Assembly: GCA_017569285.1 (NCBI GenBank)
Contig: CP069419.1
Span: forward strand, 434,001 to 498,000
DNA from: Clostridiales bacterium
Lineage (GTDB): Bacteria; Bacillota; Clostridia; Christensenellales; Aristaeellaceae
Length of the DNA: 64,000 nucleotides
Direction: 5' to 3'
Every line of letters starts with the position of its first letter. The stretch's first letter is position 1. The notes beneath the pieces were generated by a model, which ran no database searches, was not told the DNA's origin, and worked only from the letters and a program-made list of their open reading frames with translations. Positions 8,472 to 17,596 of this stretch are shown here, piece by piece. Made by a program: the position numbers and the translations under genes.

Positions 8472-8500
8472 ATTATATACCACATCCGACAAAGATTCAA
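8472..8500 (-). promoter_or_regulatory. Promoter of the solute-binding protein gene
   Basis: On the minus strand TTGAAT, 17 bases, then a perfect TATAAT. It gives the last gene of the transporter locus separate, probably stronger, expression. Confidence 0.8.
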
Positions 8501-8554
8501 GTATTGTTGCGGTTTTTTTCGCCATTTTCGTGTCAGTTGTCTGTACTTTTCCGG

Positions 8555-9565
8555 TTACTCCTTGGAGCCCGTCATGGCCAGGCTTTCCACGAACGTCCGC
8601 TGCGTGAAGCAGTACAGGATGATCAGCGGAATGCAGCAGAACAGCACCGCGATGGAAATCAGCTGCAGCTGGCGTCCGTTCGGTACGATGACCGACTGGG
8701 TGGCGTCGCTGGAGAAATAGCGGCCCATCCGGCTGACCATCGTGCTCATCTGCACGGCGAATGTCCGGTAGCTGGTCAGGAAGTTCCGGGAGTAGAACAG
8801 GTCGGTCCACTGCCATACAAAGCTGAACAGGAAACAGCTGGCAATTGTCGGAACGGCGTCCGGCAGCATGATTTTCACAAACGTATGCATCGTGCCGCAG
8901 CCGTCCACATAAGCTGCCTCTTCCAGGCTCATCGGAACGTTCTTGAAGTACTGCCGCATCATGTAGATGAACAGTCCGTTCTTCAGGCCCATGCAGGTCA
9001 GGCTCATGATGACGTAGGGTGCCATTGAGGACCGCAGGTTCACCGTATCGCCCGTAAGCGCCTTGATGATTCCGAACAGGTCAAACTGGGCGAATGTGAT
9101 ATACAGGGAGGTCTGGATCGTCTGCGGCGGAATGATGATCAGCAGCACCACGCAGGCGAACCAGAATTTCTTCAGCGGGAATTCGTACCGGGCAAACCCG
9201 TAAGCCACCAGGGTCGCCGCAACAACCTGGCAGATCGAGATCACAATGGAAATCCACAGCGTGTTGATCATGGATTCCGGGAAGCTCGTCAGGTCCGCCA
9301 CAATCCGGTAGTTGTCCAGCGTCACATGGCGCGGAAGCAGGATGATGGTGGAGTCATACAGGTCTTTCTCCTCCATCAGGCTCATGGAGAAACGGGTCAG
9401 CATGGGCTGGATGATCATAAAGCACAGGCCGAACATCAGCAGTGCGCGGACAACGGAAACCACAATTTCCTTGACCCTGCGCTTCAGCAGGTATCCTTCA
9501 CTGCGGCGGTTCCGGGTCCAGAAGTCCTGGCTTTTCCCGATGAATACCGTGTTGTCCTTACTCAT
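8555..9565 (-). CDS. CUT1 ABC permease, MalG type
   Basis: A 336-residue inner-membrane permease with six main helices. The EAA loop that contacts the ATPase is visible as EEAAYVDGCGTMHTFVKIMLP. The cytoplasmic N-terminus is about 35 residues. Its start overlaps the end of the upstream MalF-type gene by 8 bases, showing translational coupling. No ATPase gene lies in the locus, so a shared MsmX/UgpC-type ATPase encoded elsewhere is expected. Confidence 0.92.
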   Translation of the reverse strand: MSKDNTVFIGKSQDFWTRNRRSEGYLLKRRVKEIVVSVVRALLMFGLCFMIIQPMLTRFSMSLMEEKDLYDSTIILLPRHVTLDNYRIVADLTSFPESMINTLWISIVISICQVVAATLVAYGFARYEFPLKKFWFACVVLLIIIPPQTIQTSLYITFAQFDLFGIIKALTGDTVNLRSSMAPYVIMSLTCMGLKNGLFIYMMRQYFKNVPMSLEEAAYVDGCGTMHTFVKIMLPDAVPTIASCFLFSFVWQWTDLFYSRNFLTSYRTFAVQMSTMVSRMGRYFSSDATQSVIVPNGRQLQLISIAVLFCCIPLIILYCFTQRTFVESLAMTGSKE

Positions 9566-10544
9566 AAGACTTCACCGCCCTTGTGATGATAAATGTGCTG
9601 ATTCCGATGAACAGCAGGGCAACGCCGAAGTAGATCCAGCTCATGGCGGAAGCCACGCCGAAGTCCATCCGGACGCCGTACATAACGTCATTGATCTTCT
9701 CAATGACCCGGTTGTCGTTCTTCATGAAGAAGTCGATAATCGTGTAGATGCAGTTCACCAGCAGCAGCGGGCTGACCATCGGGAAGGTGATCTTCCAGAA
9801 GGATTCCCATGCGGAGCAGCCTTCCACATCCGCCGCTTCATACAGTGACGGGGAGATGGACTGCAGGCCGCTCAGGAATACGATGATCTGGATGCCGCTG
9901 GCCATAACAATGTCGTAAATCGCGTTGATCATCTGGAAGACAACGTCGAATACTTCGCCGGCCACACCGGAAACCTGCAGCAGTTCCTGCAGCGATGCCG
10001 CAATATCCACGCCGGATGAGTTCTGCACCGAGTTGCCGATATCCGTCATCATGTTGTAGAACTCATTGGAGCTTTCGATGCCGGGCAGCACGCCGGAGGA
10101 CAGGATAACCGGCAGGAAGAAGATGATCCGGCACAGGATCCGTCCCTTGAACTTCTGGTTCAGGATTACGGCGATTACGAAGCTCAGCACCAGGGTGGCG
10201 ATCGTGTTGATCACCATCCGGCTGATCTCATCCACCAGGTACTGGTTATAGTTCGGGTCGGTCTGCAGCGCGTAATGATAGTTGTAGAAATCATTCCACG
10301 TCATGGTGAAACCGCCGCCGCGGATCAGGTTCACCTCATTCAGGCTCATCTGCAGCGACATCACCAGCGGGCGGACCATAAAGAAGATAAACCCGATGAT
10401 GAACGGAAGGATAAACAGGGTCCCGGTCCGGGCGCGCCTGGCCGGCATGGTATGGTACAGCTTATTTCCGGGAATATACATCTGAATGGCTTCCGTAATG
10501 CCGCTGTACCAGTGTTCCCGGCGTTTCCGCGTTTTCTTGCTCAC
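9558..10544 (-). CDS. CUT1 ABC permease, MalF type
   Basis: A 328-residue permease with six predicted helices and the EAA loop YEAADVEGCSAWESFWKITFP. The region between helices 3 and 4 is long and polar (about residues 155-210), longer than in a minimal CUT1 permease, and probably forms an external loop. The first 30 residues are basic and cytoplasmic. It overlaps the DUF5696-like gene upstream by 4 bases and the MalG-type gene downstream by 8 bases, so the three are one translational unit. It pairs with the MalG-type protein to form the membrane channel. Confidence 0.92.
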   Translation of the reverse strand: MSKKTRKRREHWYSGITEAIQMYIPGNKLYHTMPARRARTGTLFILPFIIGFIFFMVRPLVMSLQMSLNEVNLIRGGGFTMTWNDFYNYHYALQTDPNYNQYLVDEISRMVINTIATLVLSFVIAVILNQKFKGRILCRIIFFLPVILSSGVLPGIESSNEFYNMMTDIGNSVQNSSGVDIAASLQELLQVSGVAGEVFDVVFQMINAIYDIVMASGIQIIVFLSGLQSISPSLYEAADVEGCSAWESFWKITFPMVSPLLLVNCIYTIIDFFMKNDNRVIEKINDVMYGVRMDFGVASAMSWIYFGVALLFIGISTFIITRAVKSYE

Positions 10545-13123
10545 TGCCCGTTCCCCCTTTCAACCTTATAGTCTCTGGCGGGAATCACGGTTCCGCCGTC
10601 CTTGTAATCCCGGTTGCTGTAGTTGACATATACCTTGGTGCCATCTGCGTATTCCGTAACGGAAACTTCCTTGGACAGCTGTTCATGGCCGGTGATATTC
10701 TGCCGGTTCAGTCCGGCCATCTCCGCCTGGTAGCGCAGGATCACCGGCGTCAGGATCTCTTTCCACCGGTCATAGGATGCGGAACGGTAGCAGGAATACT
10801 TGGAGTCCTGCAGCACCGGCGTATCTTCCTTCATGAAGGTGAAATTCAGTCCGGCGCCGTATTCCGCACATTCCAGCAGGGCTGTCTGGTAGTCGCCCGC
10901 CAGGTTGATTGATTCTCCGGTGTAATCTTTCATTCCGTGGATTGCGATCTGGTAAAAGGGAATCCGCTGATCGATAATCGCATAGGTGTTGCCGGTCAGG
11001 TTCATGTCGGTAATCATATCCGCATACGGAATGGCGTAATTGTTGCCTTCCTTGATGCTGATCTTCAGCCCCTTGGCCACCGCGTCCCGGAGGGTGTTGA
11101 TATTCATTTCCTTCACCTGTTCCCGGGTTATGGTGTTCTGGGCGTAATAGTCCGCGCTCAGCAGGTTGCCGATATCGCGGAATGCGACGCCGGCTGCGCT
11201 GCGGTCCTTCAGCGCGTTGATCAGGTTATCCGCGCATTTCTGGGCGTATTCCGGCCGTACCAGGTAATATGGATCCATCCCCGACCAGTCAGCCTGCTGG
11301 TAGGTAACAATATCATAGTTGTAAATAATCGCCTGTTCACGGGTGGTAAACCGGGCTGCATTTGAGAACGGAAGGAAACCATCGAGCAGTCCGCTGTCAT
11401 AGGCAAAGCAGGAAATACCGTCAAAGAACAGGTTCACGCCCTGTTCAGAAGCATGGGCGATCAGTTTCTTCATGCCGCTGTCGCCGCCCAGCTCATTCAG
11501 GGTATGCACCCCGGTCAGTACCTTCTGCCAGACGCCGCCGTTGGCCCACCCGGTCATCCGGACGTTCAGGTCCCTGATGCCGCTGTCCTTCAGCTCGTCG
11601 ATGATGCTTCCCGCCTGGTCAAATGTAGTCAGTGCCACAACCGATTTGACCGGCATGCCCAGCTTCGGTACTTTCTTGTCAATCGCGCCGACCAGTTCCA
11701 CATTCACCGGAATATCCGCGCTGGCCGTTTCGTTCCGCAGTTCCGGATCGCGGCGGAGATACTGGCTGTAGATATTGGCAAGCTCCACATAGCTGTCGTT
11801 GTCCGTAAAGAAGTACCGCTGGACCGCCGTGTCGTTCGGGATGGCCTGCTCGTACATATACAGCAGGGACGCGGTCCGGTTGGAAACGTTGAATTTGTCA
11901 TAATGGATGACGTTGTACTTGGGATAGATAAAGTTGTAATTGTTGAACCGTCCGGCGATATCCGCGTTGATTCCGGCATAGGAGCTGGCGCCTTCAATGA
12001 CGCATACAAACGATCCGTCCGGCTGTCCCATGCCGAATACCGGGAACGCGTTCCGCGTTTCGCTGATGACTTCCTTTCTTTCCGTGGCGTAGTCCCATCC
12101 GTACAGGTTGGCGTAATACGCGCTCTGGGAAAGCTTTCCGTTGTTGTATCTGATCAGGGCGCCGCCGCCTTCCGGAAGCAGCATATATCCTTCCTGATCC
12201 GTTCCGGCAGCGCCGAAATACGGCAGCACGCTGACGAACGACATCGGATAGTCACCCTCGCACCGGAGGCTGTCATAGGGCACTTCCACAACCAGTTCGT
12301 CCCCGTCCAGGCGGTAAACCACAGACGCGTTGAAAACCGGTCCGTTGTTGCTCTTCGCTTCAGCCACCAGCTCCATATCAACCGCAAACTCTTCCTCGTT
12401 GTATCCGGCATCCCGGAACAGGGCTTCCAGTTTTCCCTTGTTGGTGGAGGATGTGTCGGATTTCAGGATATAGAGTGCCTGGTCAACCACGGATGGATAC
12501 CGGGCAATAATCTCTTCCTTGTTCTCCTTCTTGTCCAGCTTGGAGGGTTCGTACAGGGAATAGTTGCTCGAAACCTGCTTCTTGTTCTTCTTGCTCATAT
12601 TCCCGGTGAACTGCTCGTATCTTTCCTCGGTCATCGCAATCGGCAGGACGAATTTCTTCTCGATTTTGCCGATGGCGTAATTCACCCGGATGGAGCCGTC
12701 CTCGCCGGGAACGATCTCAAAGTTCTGGTTCTGGATGGAATAGCTGAAGTTGTTCAGCTCGACTTCACCGCCGCTGGTGGTATAGGTCACGTTCAGCGTG
12801 GAGGACAGGGCTTCCTTGTTGACGCCCCGGGCCACCGGATCCTTGTCCCTGTCCGCCGGGTTGGAGTTCCATACCTTCCCCGTCTTCTTGTCGGTCAGGG
12901 CGAACTGGGTGGTCGCAGGATCCATTTCAAACAGGAGGCGGTCTGTTTCCATTTTCAGCGGGTCGTTCTTTCCTTCGTATTCATAAACGACCGGATCAGC
13001 CCCGAAGCTTGTTTCCTGCTGGGAATAAATCGGAACGAATACGAAGATAATCAGTGCCGCAATCGCTGCCAGGATAATCAGCCACGGTAGAAGCCGCAGG
13101 ATGAGGGATCTCTTCTTTTTCAT
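10541..13123 (-). CDS. DUF5696-like membrane-anchored exoprotein, possible glycosidase fold
   Basis: An 860-residue protein with one N-terminal membrane helix (residues about 10-31, after MKKKRSLILR) and a large outside part. Residues 40-430 appear beta-rich. Residues about 490-780 look like an alternating alpha/beta barrel with an acidic patch (NLFFDGISCFAYDSG, GVAFRDIGNLLSADY) reminiscent of retaining glycoside hydrolases. A short C-terminal domain (EVSVTEYADGTKVYVNYSNR) follows. Proteins of this type (DUF5696) are common in Bacillota sugar-transport operons and have no proven activity. Here it lies between a Yip1-like gene and a permease pair, which fits trimming or sensing of the imported glycan at the cell surface. 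AAGGAGGGAG precedes the ATG. The domain name is recalled from family resemblance, not searched. Confidence 0.75.
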   Translation of the reverse strand: MKKKRSLILRLLPWLIILAAIAALIIFVFVPIYSQQETSFGADPVVYEYEGKNDPLKMETDRLLFEMDPATTQFALTDKKTGKVWNSNPADRDKDPVARGVNKEALSSTLNVTYTTSGGEVELNNFSYSIQNQNFEIVPGEDGSIRVNYAIGKIEKKFVLPIAMTEERYEQFTGNMSKKNKKQVSSNYSLYEPSKLDKKENKEEIIARYPSVVDQALYILKSDTSSTNKGKLEALFRDAGYNEEEFAVDMELVAEAKSNNGPVFNASVVYRLDGDELVVEVPYDSLRCEGDYPMSFVSVLPYFGAAGTDQEGYMLLPEGGGALIRYNNGKLSQSAYYANLYGWDYATERKEVISETRNAFPVFGMGQPDGSFVCVIEGASSYAGINADIAGRFNNYNFIYPKYNVIHYDKFNVSNRTASLLYMYEQAIPNDTAVQRYFFTDNDSYVELANIYSQYLRRDPELRNETASADIPVNVELVGAIDKKVPKLGMPVKSVVALTTFDQAGSIIDELKDSGIRDLNVRMTGWANGGVWQKVLTGVHTLNELGGDSGMKKLIAHASEQGVNLFFDGISCFAYDSGLLDGFLPFSNAARFTTREQAIIYNYDIVTYQQADWSGMDPYYLVRPEYAQKCADNLINALKDRSAAGVAFRDIGNLLSADYYAQNTITREQVKEMNINTLRDAVAKGLKISIKEGNNYAIPYADMITDMNLTGNTYAIIDQRIPFYQIAIHGMKDYTGESINLAGDYQTALLECAEYGAGLNFTFMKEDTPVLQDSKYSCYRSASYDRWKEILTPVILRYQAEMAGLNRQNITGHEQLSKEVSVTEYADGTKVYVNYSNRDYKDGGTVIPARDYKVERGNGQ

Positions 13124-13138
13124 AATCTGTCTCCCTCC

Positions 13139-13834
13139 TTAATACAGGCGATACACAATTTCGCGGTACAGGCTCACGAAATATGCAATCGCGTCGCTCA
13201 GCAGGCTGAAGAATGTCAGCACCAGGAAGATGATGACCATGGCGCCGACCACGGTTACGACCAGGAAAATCAGGGTTTTTCCGGGACCGTAGTCATGCAC
13301 CTGCATCAGGCCGATGAATACCAGGAAGCAGCACCAGATCACGCTGACGGACAGCATGATGCTGAAGATGCTGCCCTCTTCGAAGGTCAGCCCGTTGCTG
13401 ATAATCACCATCGGCAGCTGGATCAGGATATACGGTACCAGGGCATAGCACATTGCCATGTAGATATCCCGGAACCGGCCCTTGCCTTCAAACAGGGTGG
13501 TCATCGCCCAGTTGGCGACGCACAGCACCAGGAACGGCAGTGCCAGGGAACCCGCTTCCTCAAAAATATTGATATGCTGGATCGGAGCGTTGATGAACTG
13601 GAAGCTGGTCAGGATCAGCTTCATCACCCGCACCACCAGGAACAGGATCAGGAAGGTATGGGCCGCTGCCAGGGTCCCCTTCTTCTCATGGATCAGATCC
13701 CAGAATCCGTCAAAAGGATGGGTGATCACATGCAGGGAGTACCGCAGCGAATCAAGGTACCGGGACCATGACTCTTTCCGCTTTTCAGCCCTGAGTGCCT
13801 TCACGGAATCACTGGCGGACTTTGCTCTGCTCAT
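13139..13834 (-). CDS. Yip1-family membrane protein
   Basis: A 231-residue membrane protein with five predicted helices after a basic N-terminal region. The opening YSLHVITHPFDGFWDLIHEKKG is the signature start of bacterial Yip1-like proteins. The role of bacterial members is unknown; they recur beside DUF5696-like and CUT1 genes, so an accessory role in assembly or anchoring of the surface sugar machinery is an inference. GGGAGGTGAT lies upstream of the ATG at 13834. It overlaps the end of the NHL-repeat gene by 26 bases. Confidence 0.8.
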   Translation of the reverse strand: MSRAKSASDSVKALRAEKRKESWSRYLDSLRYSLHVITHPFDGFWDLIHEKKGTLAAAHTFLILFLVVRVMKLILTSFQFINAPIQHINIFEEAGSLALPFLVLCVANWAMTTLFEGKGRFRDIYMAMCYALVPYILIQLPMVIISNGLTFEEGSIFSIMLSVSVIWCCFLVFIGLMQVHDYGPGKTLIFLVVTVVGAMVIIFLVLTFFSLLSDAIAYFVSLYREIVYRLY

Positions 13835-15347
13835 GCATGATCACCTCCCACTTTGCTCTCTTTACTCTCCCGATCACCAGCGGAACGATCAGGATCACTG
13901 CCAGGATCAGGACAATCCACAGGATGTTCTTCTCGATCCATTGTTTCCGGTACAGCTTGAATGCCCGTCCGTAACTTTCCTGGTCATGGGCCATTTCAAA
14001 GTACCGCATCGCGCCTTCAAAATCGTCCTGCCGCAGGATCGCCCGTCCGATGCCCCGGAATGCCAGCGGATAGTTGGCATTCATCCGCATGACGTCCCGC
14101 CAGATATCGGCACTCCGGTCATATTCACCGTTCAGGTACGTCTCGTTGGCATCGTAGATCATCTGGCCGTATTCGGTCGGGGTGAAAACCGTGATGCTGT
14201 TTTCCACCTGGTCCAGAACGAACAGGTCATATCCCATATGCTCAACGCTGATTGCGCTGGTGAAAGCGCCTTCCACATTGCCGCGGGTGCCGAATGCCCA
14301 CAGCAGCACGCCCTGGTTGTCATAGCCGAAGAGGCGCCCGCGCGTCCGGTCCAGCGCCACGTACAGATCGTTTTTCAGCACCGTAATGTCGGTGAACCGG
14401 GTCGGCCCCAGGTACTGGGTTCCCTCCTCAATCCACCAGATATCGCCGATCGGGGGATACCGGTCGTTCTTGATCAGGATGTCGCCGCCCAGGCTGTTCA
14501 GCCGGCGGATCGGCTTCGCCTTGTCCCACTTCAGGTCGTATTCACTGAAGATGGTGTTCGTCGCGTAGATGAAGCCTTCATCATCAATGTACAGGTTTTC
14601 ATATTCCGTTGGCGCGAAGCTCTGGGAGGCCGCCCGCTGCTCCTTCGTCTGGAAATACCGCTTCCAGATGTACTGGGCCATATTGACGGAAACCTGGTTC
14701 GCACCGATATAGCCGGTGAACGTCGTATCCGCTTCATATTTGATGAAGCCCTTGTTGATGTTCGCACCAAGCACGTACACCCGGCCGGCAACGTCCACAG
14801 CAATCTTCTTCGGGAGGAAATCCAGTCCCTGGTCATAGGTGGAGTCTGTGGGCTTGGTAAACTCCTTGATGAAGTTCAGGTCCTTGTCCATCATCACAAC
14901 CCGGTAATTGAAGTAGTCGGCAACGTAGATGTTTTCATCCGCATCCACCGCAATGTCGTACGGGTTGTTGAAGGTGGCCGGTTCCACTCCCTTGACCTCG
15001 CTGATCACCCGGACCAGTTCGAATTCCACACCGTCGTAACGCAGCTGCAGGATCCGGTTGTTGAAGGTATCCGCAACATACAGATCCTTTTCGTGGACAA
15101 ACAGGCTCTGCGGCCGGCTCATCCGTTTTCCGTCCAGTTTGTCCAGGCCGATCGTAATGCTGTCGATCACCGTGGAAACCCGGTACGGGTTCGGTGCTTC
15201 CTGCACGTCGCCCCAGTAGTCATAAATATAGGAATAGGAAGTGCTGAATCCGTCCTGCTTCATGCTGTAGCTGTCGTCCGCAAGCACAGTGACCGGCAGC
15301 AGGGCAAGCAGGCACAGAATCGCAATAGCCCTGATCATTCCTTTCAC
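13809..15347 (-). CDS. Secreted NHL-repeat (beta-propeller) protein with membrane anchor
   Basis: A 512-residue exported protein. The start is GTG at 15347, with AGGAGGGG seven bases upstream; the longer frame to 15395 lacks such a site. Signal sequence about residues 1-23 (GMIRAIAILCLLALLP). Residues 60-370 hold NHL-type blades, with repeats such as DLYVADTFNNRILQL and NIYVADYFNYRVVMM. Residues 380-460 are TPR-like (YDANETYLNGEYDRSADIW). A C-terminal helix (ILWIVLILAVILIVPLVIG) anchors it with a short basic inside tail. It would be a surface propeller-TPR scaffold in the sugar-uptake complex. The function is not established for this group. Confidence 0.8.
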   Translation of the reverse strand: MKGMIRAIAILCLLALLPVTVLADDSYSMKQDGFSTSYSYIYDYWGDVQEAPNPYRVSTVIDSITIGLDKLDGKRMSRPQSLFVHEKDLYVADTFNNRILQLRYDGVEFELVRVISEVKGVEPATFNNPYDIAVDADENIYVADYFNYRVVMMDKDLNFIKEFTKPTDSTYDQGLDFLPKKIAVDVAGRVYVLGANINKGFIKYEADTTFTGYIGANQVSVNMAQYIWKRYFQTKEQRAASQSFAPTEYENLYIDDEGFIYATNTIFSEYDLKWDKAKPIRRLNSLGGDILIKNDRYPPIGDIWWIEEGTQYLGPTRFTDITVLKNDLYVALDRTRGRLFGYDNQGVLLWAFGTRGNVEGAFTSAISVEHMGYDLFVLDQVENSITVFTPTEYGQMIYDANETYLNGEYDRSADIWRDVMRMNANYPLAFRGIGRAILRQDDFEGAMRYFEMAHDQESYGRAFKLYRKQWIEKNILWIVLILAVILIVPLVIGRVKRAKWEVIMHEQSKVRQ

Positions 15348-15396
15348 GGGATATCCCCTCCTGTTGTTTATTCGGTCGTTCATCATCCGGATCACC

Positions 15397-16623
15397 TTAA
15401 TCCTTGATACCGGAGGAGGCCATTGTCTCCAGGATCCGGCTCTGGCTCAGGATGAAGATGAGGATGGGGACGGAGATAATCACGACCTGCGCCGCGGCGC
15501 TTGCGCCGGTACGGGCAACGCCGCCGGCCAGCAGCTGGTTCAGGGCGTATACCAGGGGCTTCTTGGCTTCGGAATAAATCACTGTGGTCGCTGTGGAGTT
15601 CCACAGGCCCTGAACGCTGAAGATGATCATGGTCAGCCACGCCGGCTTCACGTTCGGCATCACGATGTTCCAGAAGATTCCGAATGTGCTCGCACCGTCG
15701 ATGGTGGCCGCTTCAATCAGGGCAGTCGGCAGGCCCTCCATGAACTGCTTCATCAGGAACATGCCGATCGGCGCCGCGAAGGCCGGAAGGATCAGAGCCC
15801 AGTAGGTGTCAATCATGCCCAGGCGGCTCATGATCAGGTAGTTCGGAACGCCGGTCACATAGCCGGAGAACATCAGGCACGTGGTAACCACGGCGAAGAA
15901 TGTCCTTCCGCCCGGGAACTGGTATTTCGCCAGCACGAACGCCGCCATGCTCGCGATCACCAGGTGTCCGAACGTACCGACAAAGGTAATCAGAACGGTA
16001 TTGATCAGGTACCGGCTGAAGGGAACCCAGCTCTGCCCCATCAGGACAAACAGGTCGGAGAAGTTGTCGGTTGTGGGCTGGGAAGGCCACACGGGCGGTG
16101 GGAACCGGAAGAATTCATTCAGCGGCTTCAGGCTGTTGCCGATCAGGAACACCAGCGGGAATACCATCAGGATGGCAAAGATCACCAGGATCAGGTAAAC
16201 CCCGATGTCGCCGCCGATGGACCGGTTGGGATGGCGCCGGGTAATCAGGTGCTTTTTGGGCACCTCGATCTTCTCACCGCGCAGCTCCGCCAGGCGGTGG
16301 AGTTCATCACCCCGGGTCCTGGGCATCACCGGTTTGTCAACCCAGTGTTTGTCCATATGGTCGTAGAGTTTCAGGCCGTAGTCCAGGTCAAAGATATACC
16401 GGCTGTCGTCCTTCAGGATTACGGTAATCTCGCCGGAAGTGCCGCCCCGGCGGATCCGGTCCATCCGGTGCATCCGCGCGTAGGTCCACTGCACAATGGG
16501 TTCGGTCTTTCCCTTCGGGTAGAAGGCCGCGCCGGTCTCATCCGCCTGGAGGTATCCGCGGTATTTCTTGCCGTCAATCAGCTTCAGGGTGCCGTTTGAT
16601 TTGACTGTGTTGATCTCACTCAT
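15397..16623 (-). CDS. CUT1 ABC permease, MalG type, with long N-terminal extension
   Basis: A 408-residue permease. The permease part begins near residue 140 (GVYLILVIFAILMVFPLVF) and carries the EAA loop LIEAATIDGASTFGIFWNIVMP. The first 135 residues are an additional hydrophilic domain, predicted cytoplasmic, with several short beta-like segments (GTLKLIDGKKYRGYLQADE, GEITVILKDDSRYIFDLD). That extension is unusual; ordinary MalG proteins are near 280 residues. It starts one base after the stop of the MalF-type gene, so the pair is coupled. It forms the first of the two permease pairs of the locus. Confidence 0.9.
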   Translation of the reverse strand: MSEINTVKSNGTLKLIDGKKYRGYLQADETGAAFYPKGKTEPIVQWTYARMHRMDRIRRGGTSGEITVILKDDSRYIFDLDYGLKLYDHMDKHWVDKPVMPRTRGDELHRLAELRGEKIEVPKKHLITRRHPNRSIGGDIGVYLILVIFAILMVFPLVFLIGNSLKPLNEFFRFPPPVWPSQPTTDNFSDLFVLMGQSWVPFSRYLINTVLITFVGTFGHLVIASMAAFVLAKYQFPGGRTFFAVVTTCLMFSGYVTGVPNYLIMSRLGMIDTYWALILPAFAAPIGMFLMKQFMEGLPTALIEAATIDGASTFGIFWNIVMPNVKPAWLTMIIFSVQGLWNSTATTVIYSEAKKPLVYALNQLLAGGVARTGASAAAQVVIISVPILIFILSQSRILETMASSGIKD

Positions 16624-16624
16624 A

Positions 16625-17572
16625 TCAGGTTCCCACCCTTCCCAGCAATCCGGTGATTGCTTTCTTGCACAGAATCATGACCAGGAACAGGATGGTCGCG
16701 ATGGCGCTTGCATAGCCCATCTCGAACCGGCTGAAACCATAGTCGAACAGGTGGGTAACCACCGTGCGCGCTGCGTAGTCCGTGGAGGGGAATCCGCACA
16801 GCATCCGCGGAACGTCGCTGACGTTGAACGCGTTGGTAATGCTCATCACCGCGCCGAACAACAGCATGGGCTTCATGCTTGGCAGGGTGATGTGGTACAG
16901 TTCCTGCCAGCGGTTGCGGACGCCGTCCACATACCCGGCTTCGTACATGCTCCGGTCAATTCCCTGGAAGCCGGCAACAAAACTCAGGAAGCCGGTGCCC
17001 ATGCTCATCCACAGGATAACGACGATCAGGATCGGCATCATGGTGTCCGGGGTAATCAGCCAGAGCTTCGGCGCTTCGATAATGCCGAACTCCATCAGGA
17101 TCGCGTTGAACCAGCCGTAAGCATCACCGCGGAACAGGACGGAGAAGATCGTGAACGCGGAGGATGCGATGGACGGGGCGTAGAAGATCACCACCGCCAC
17201 AGAGCGGATCCATTTCGGCAGTTCATTGATAAACCACGCGAACAGGAAGGAAAGGATATATCCGACCGGTCCGGTAATCACCGCAATCACGAACGTGTTC
17301 TTGATAGCGATCAGGAATACCTCATCCTGGAGGATCAGGTTAATGTAGTTCTGCAGGCCGATAAACCGGGCCGGTTCCAGGATGTTGTAATACGTGAACC
17401 CGTAAAAGATCGACGTACAGATCGGCAGGATGAAGAAGGTAAAGAACAGGATAGCGTACGGAGCCAGGAACAGGTAGCATACCTTGTTATGCTTTGCCTG
17501 TACCAGTCCGTGCTGGAACTGTTCACGCTTCATTTTGATGAAGCGGGATGTAAAAGACTGTGTCTGCTGCAT
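16625..17572 (-). CDS. CUT1 ABC permease, MalF type
   Basis: A 315-residue inner-membrane permease with six helices. The EAA loop is YEAGYVDGVRNRWQELYHITLP. The N-terminus is short and basic. GGGAGGAAT precedes the ATG. It lies directly after the large fused solute-binding protein gene (24 bases) and directly before its MalG partner, the usual binding protein - MalF - MalG order of sugar importers. Confidence 0.93.
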   Translation of the reverse strand: MQQTQSFTSRFIKMKREQFQHGLVQAKHNKVCYLFLAPYAILFFTFFILPICTSIFYGFTYYNILEPARFIGLQNYINLILQDEVFLIAIKNTFVIAVITGPVGYILSFLFAWFINELPKWIRSVAVVIFYAPSIASSAFTIFSVLFRGDAYGWFNAILMEFGIIEAPKLWLITPDTMMPILIVVILWMSMGTGFLSFVAGFQGIDRSMYEAGYVDGVRNRWQELYHITLPSMKPMLLFGAVMSITNAFNVSDVPRMLCGFPSTDYAARTVVTHLFDYGFSRFEMGYASAIATILFLVMILCKKAITGLLGRVGT

Positions 17573-17596
17573 GCTTGATTCCTCCCTTCCTGTTCC

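Noticed and set aside
10553-15407. Long plus-strand frames (for example 11453-13090 and 13482-15407).
   Set aside because: They are mirror images of the DUF5696-like and NHL genes, without ribosome sites or recognisable domains.
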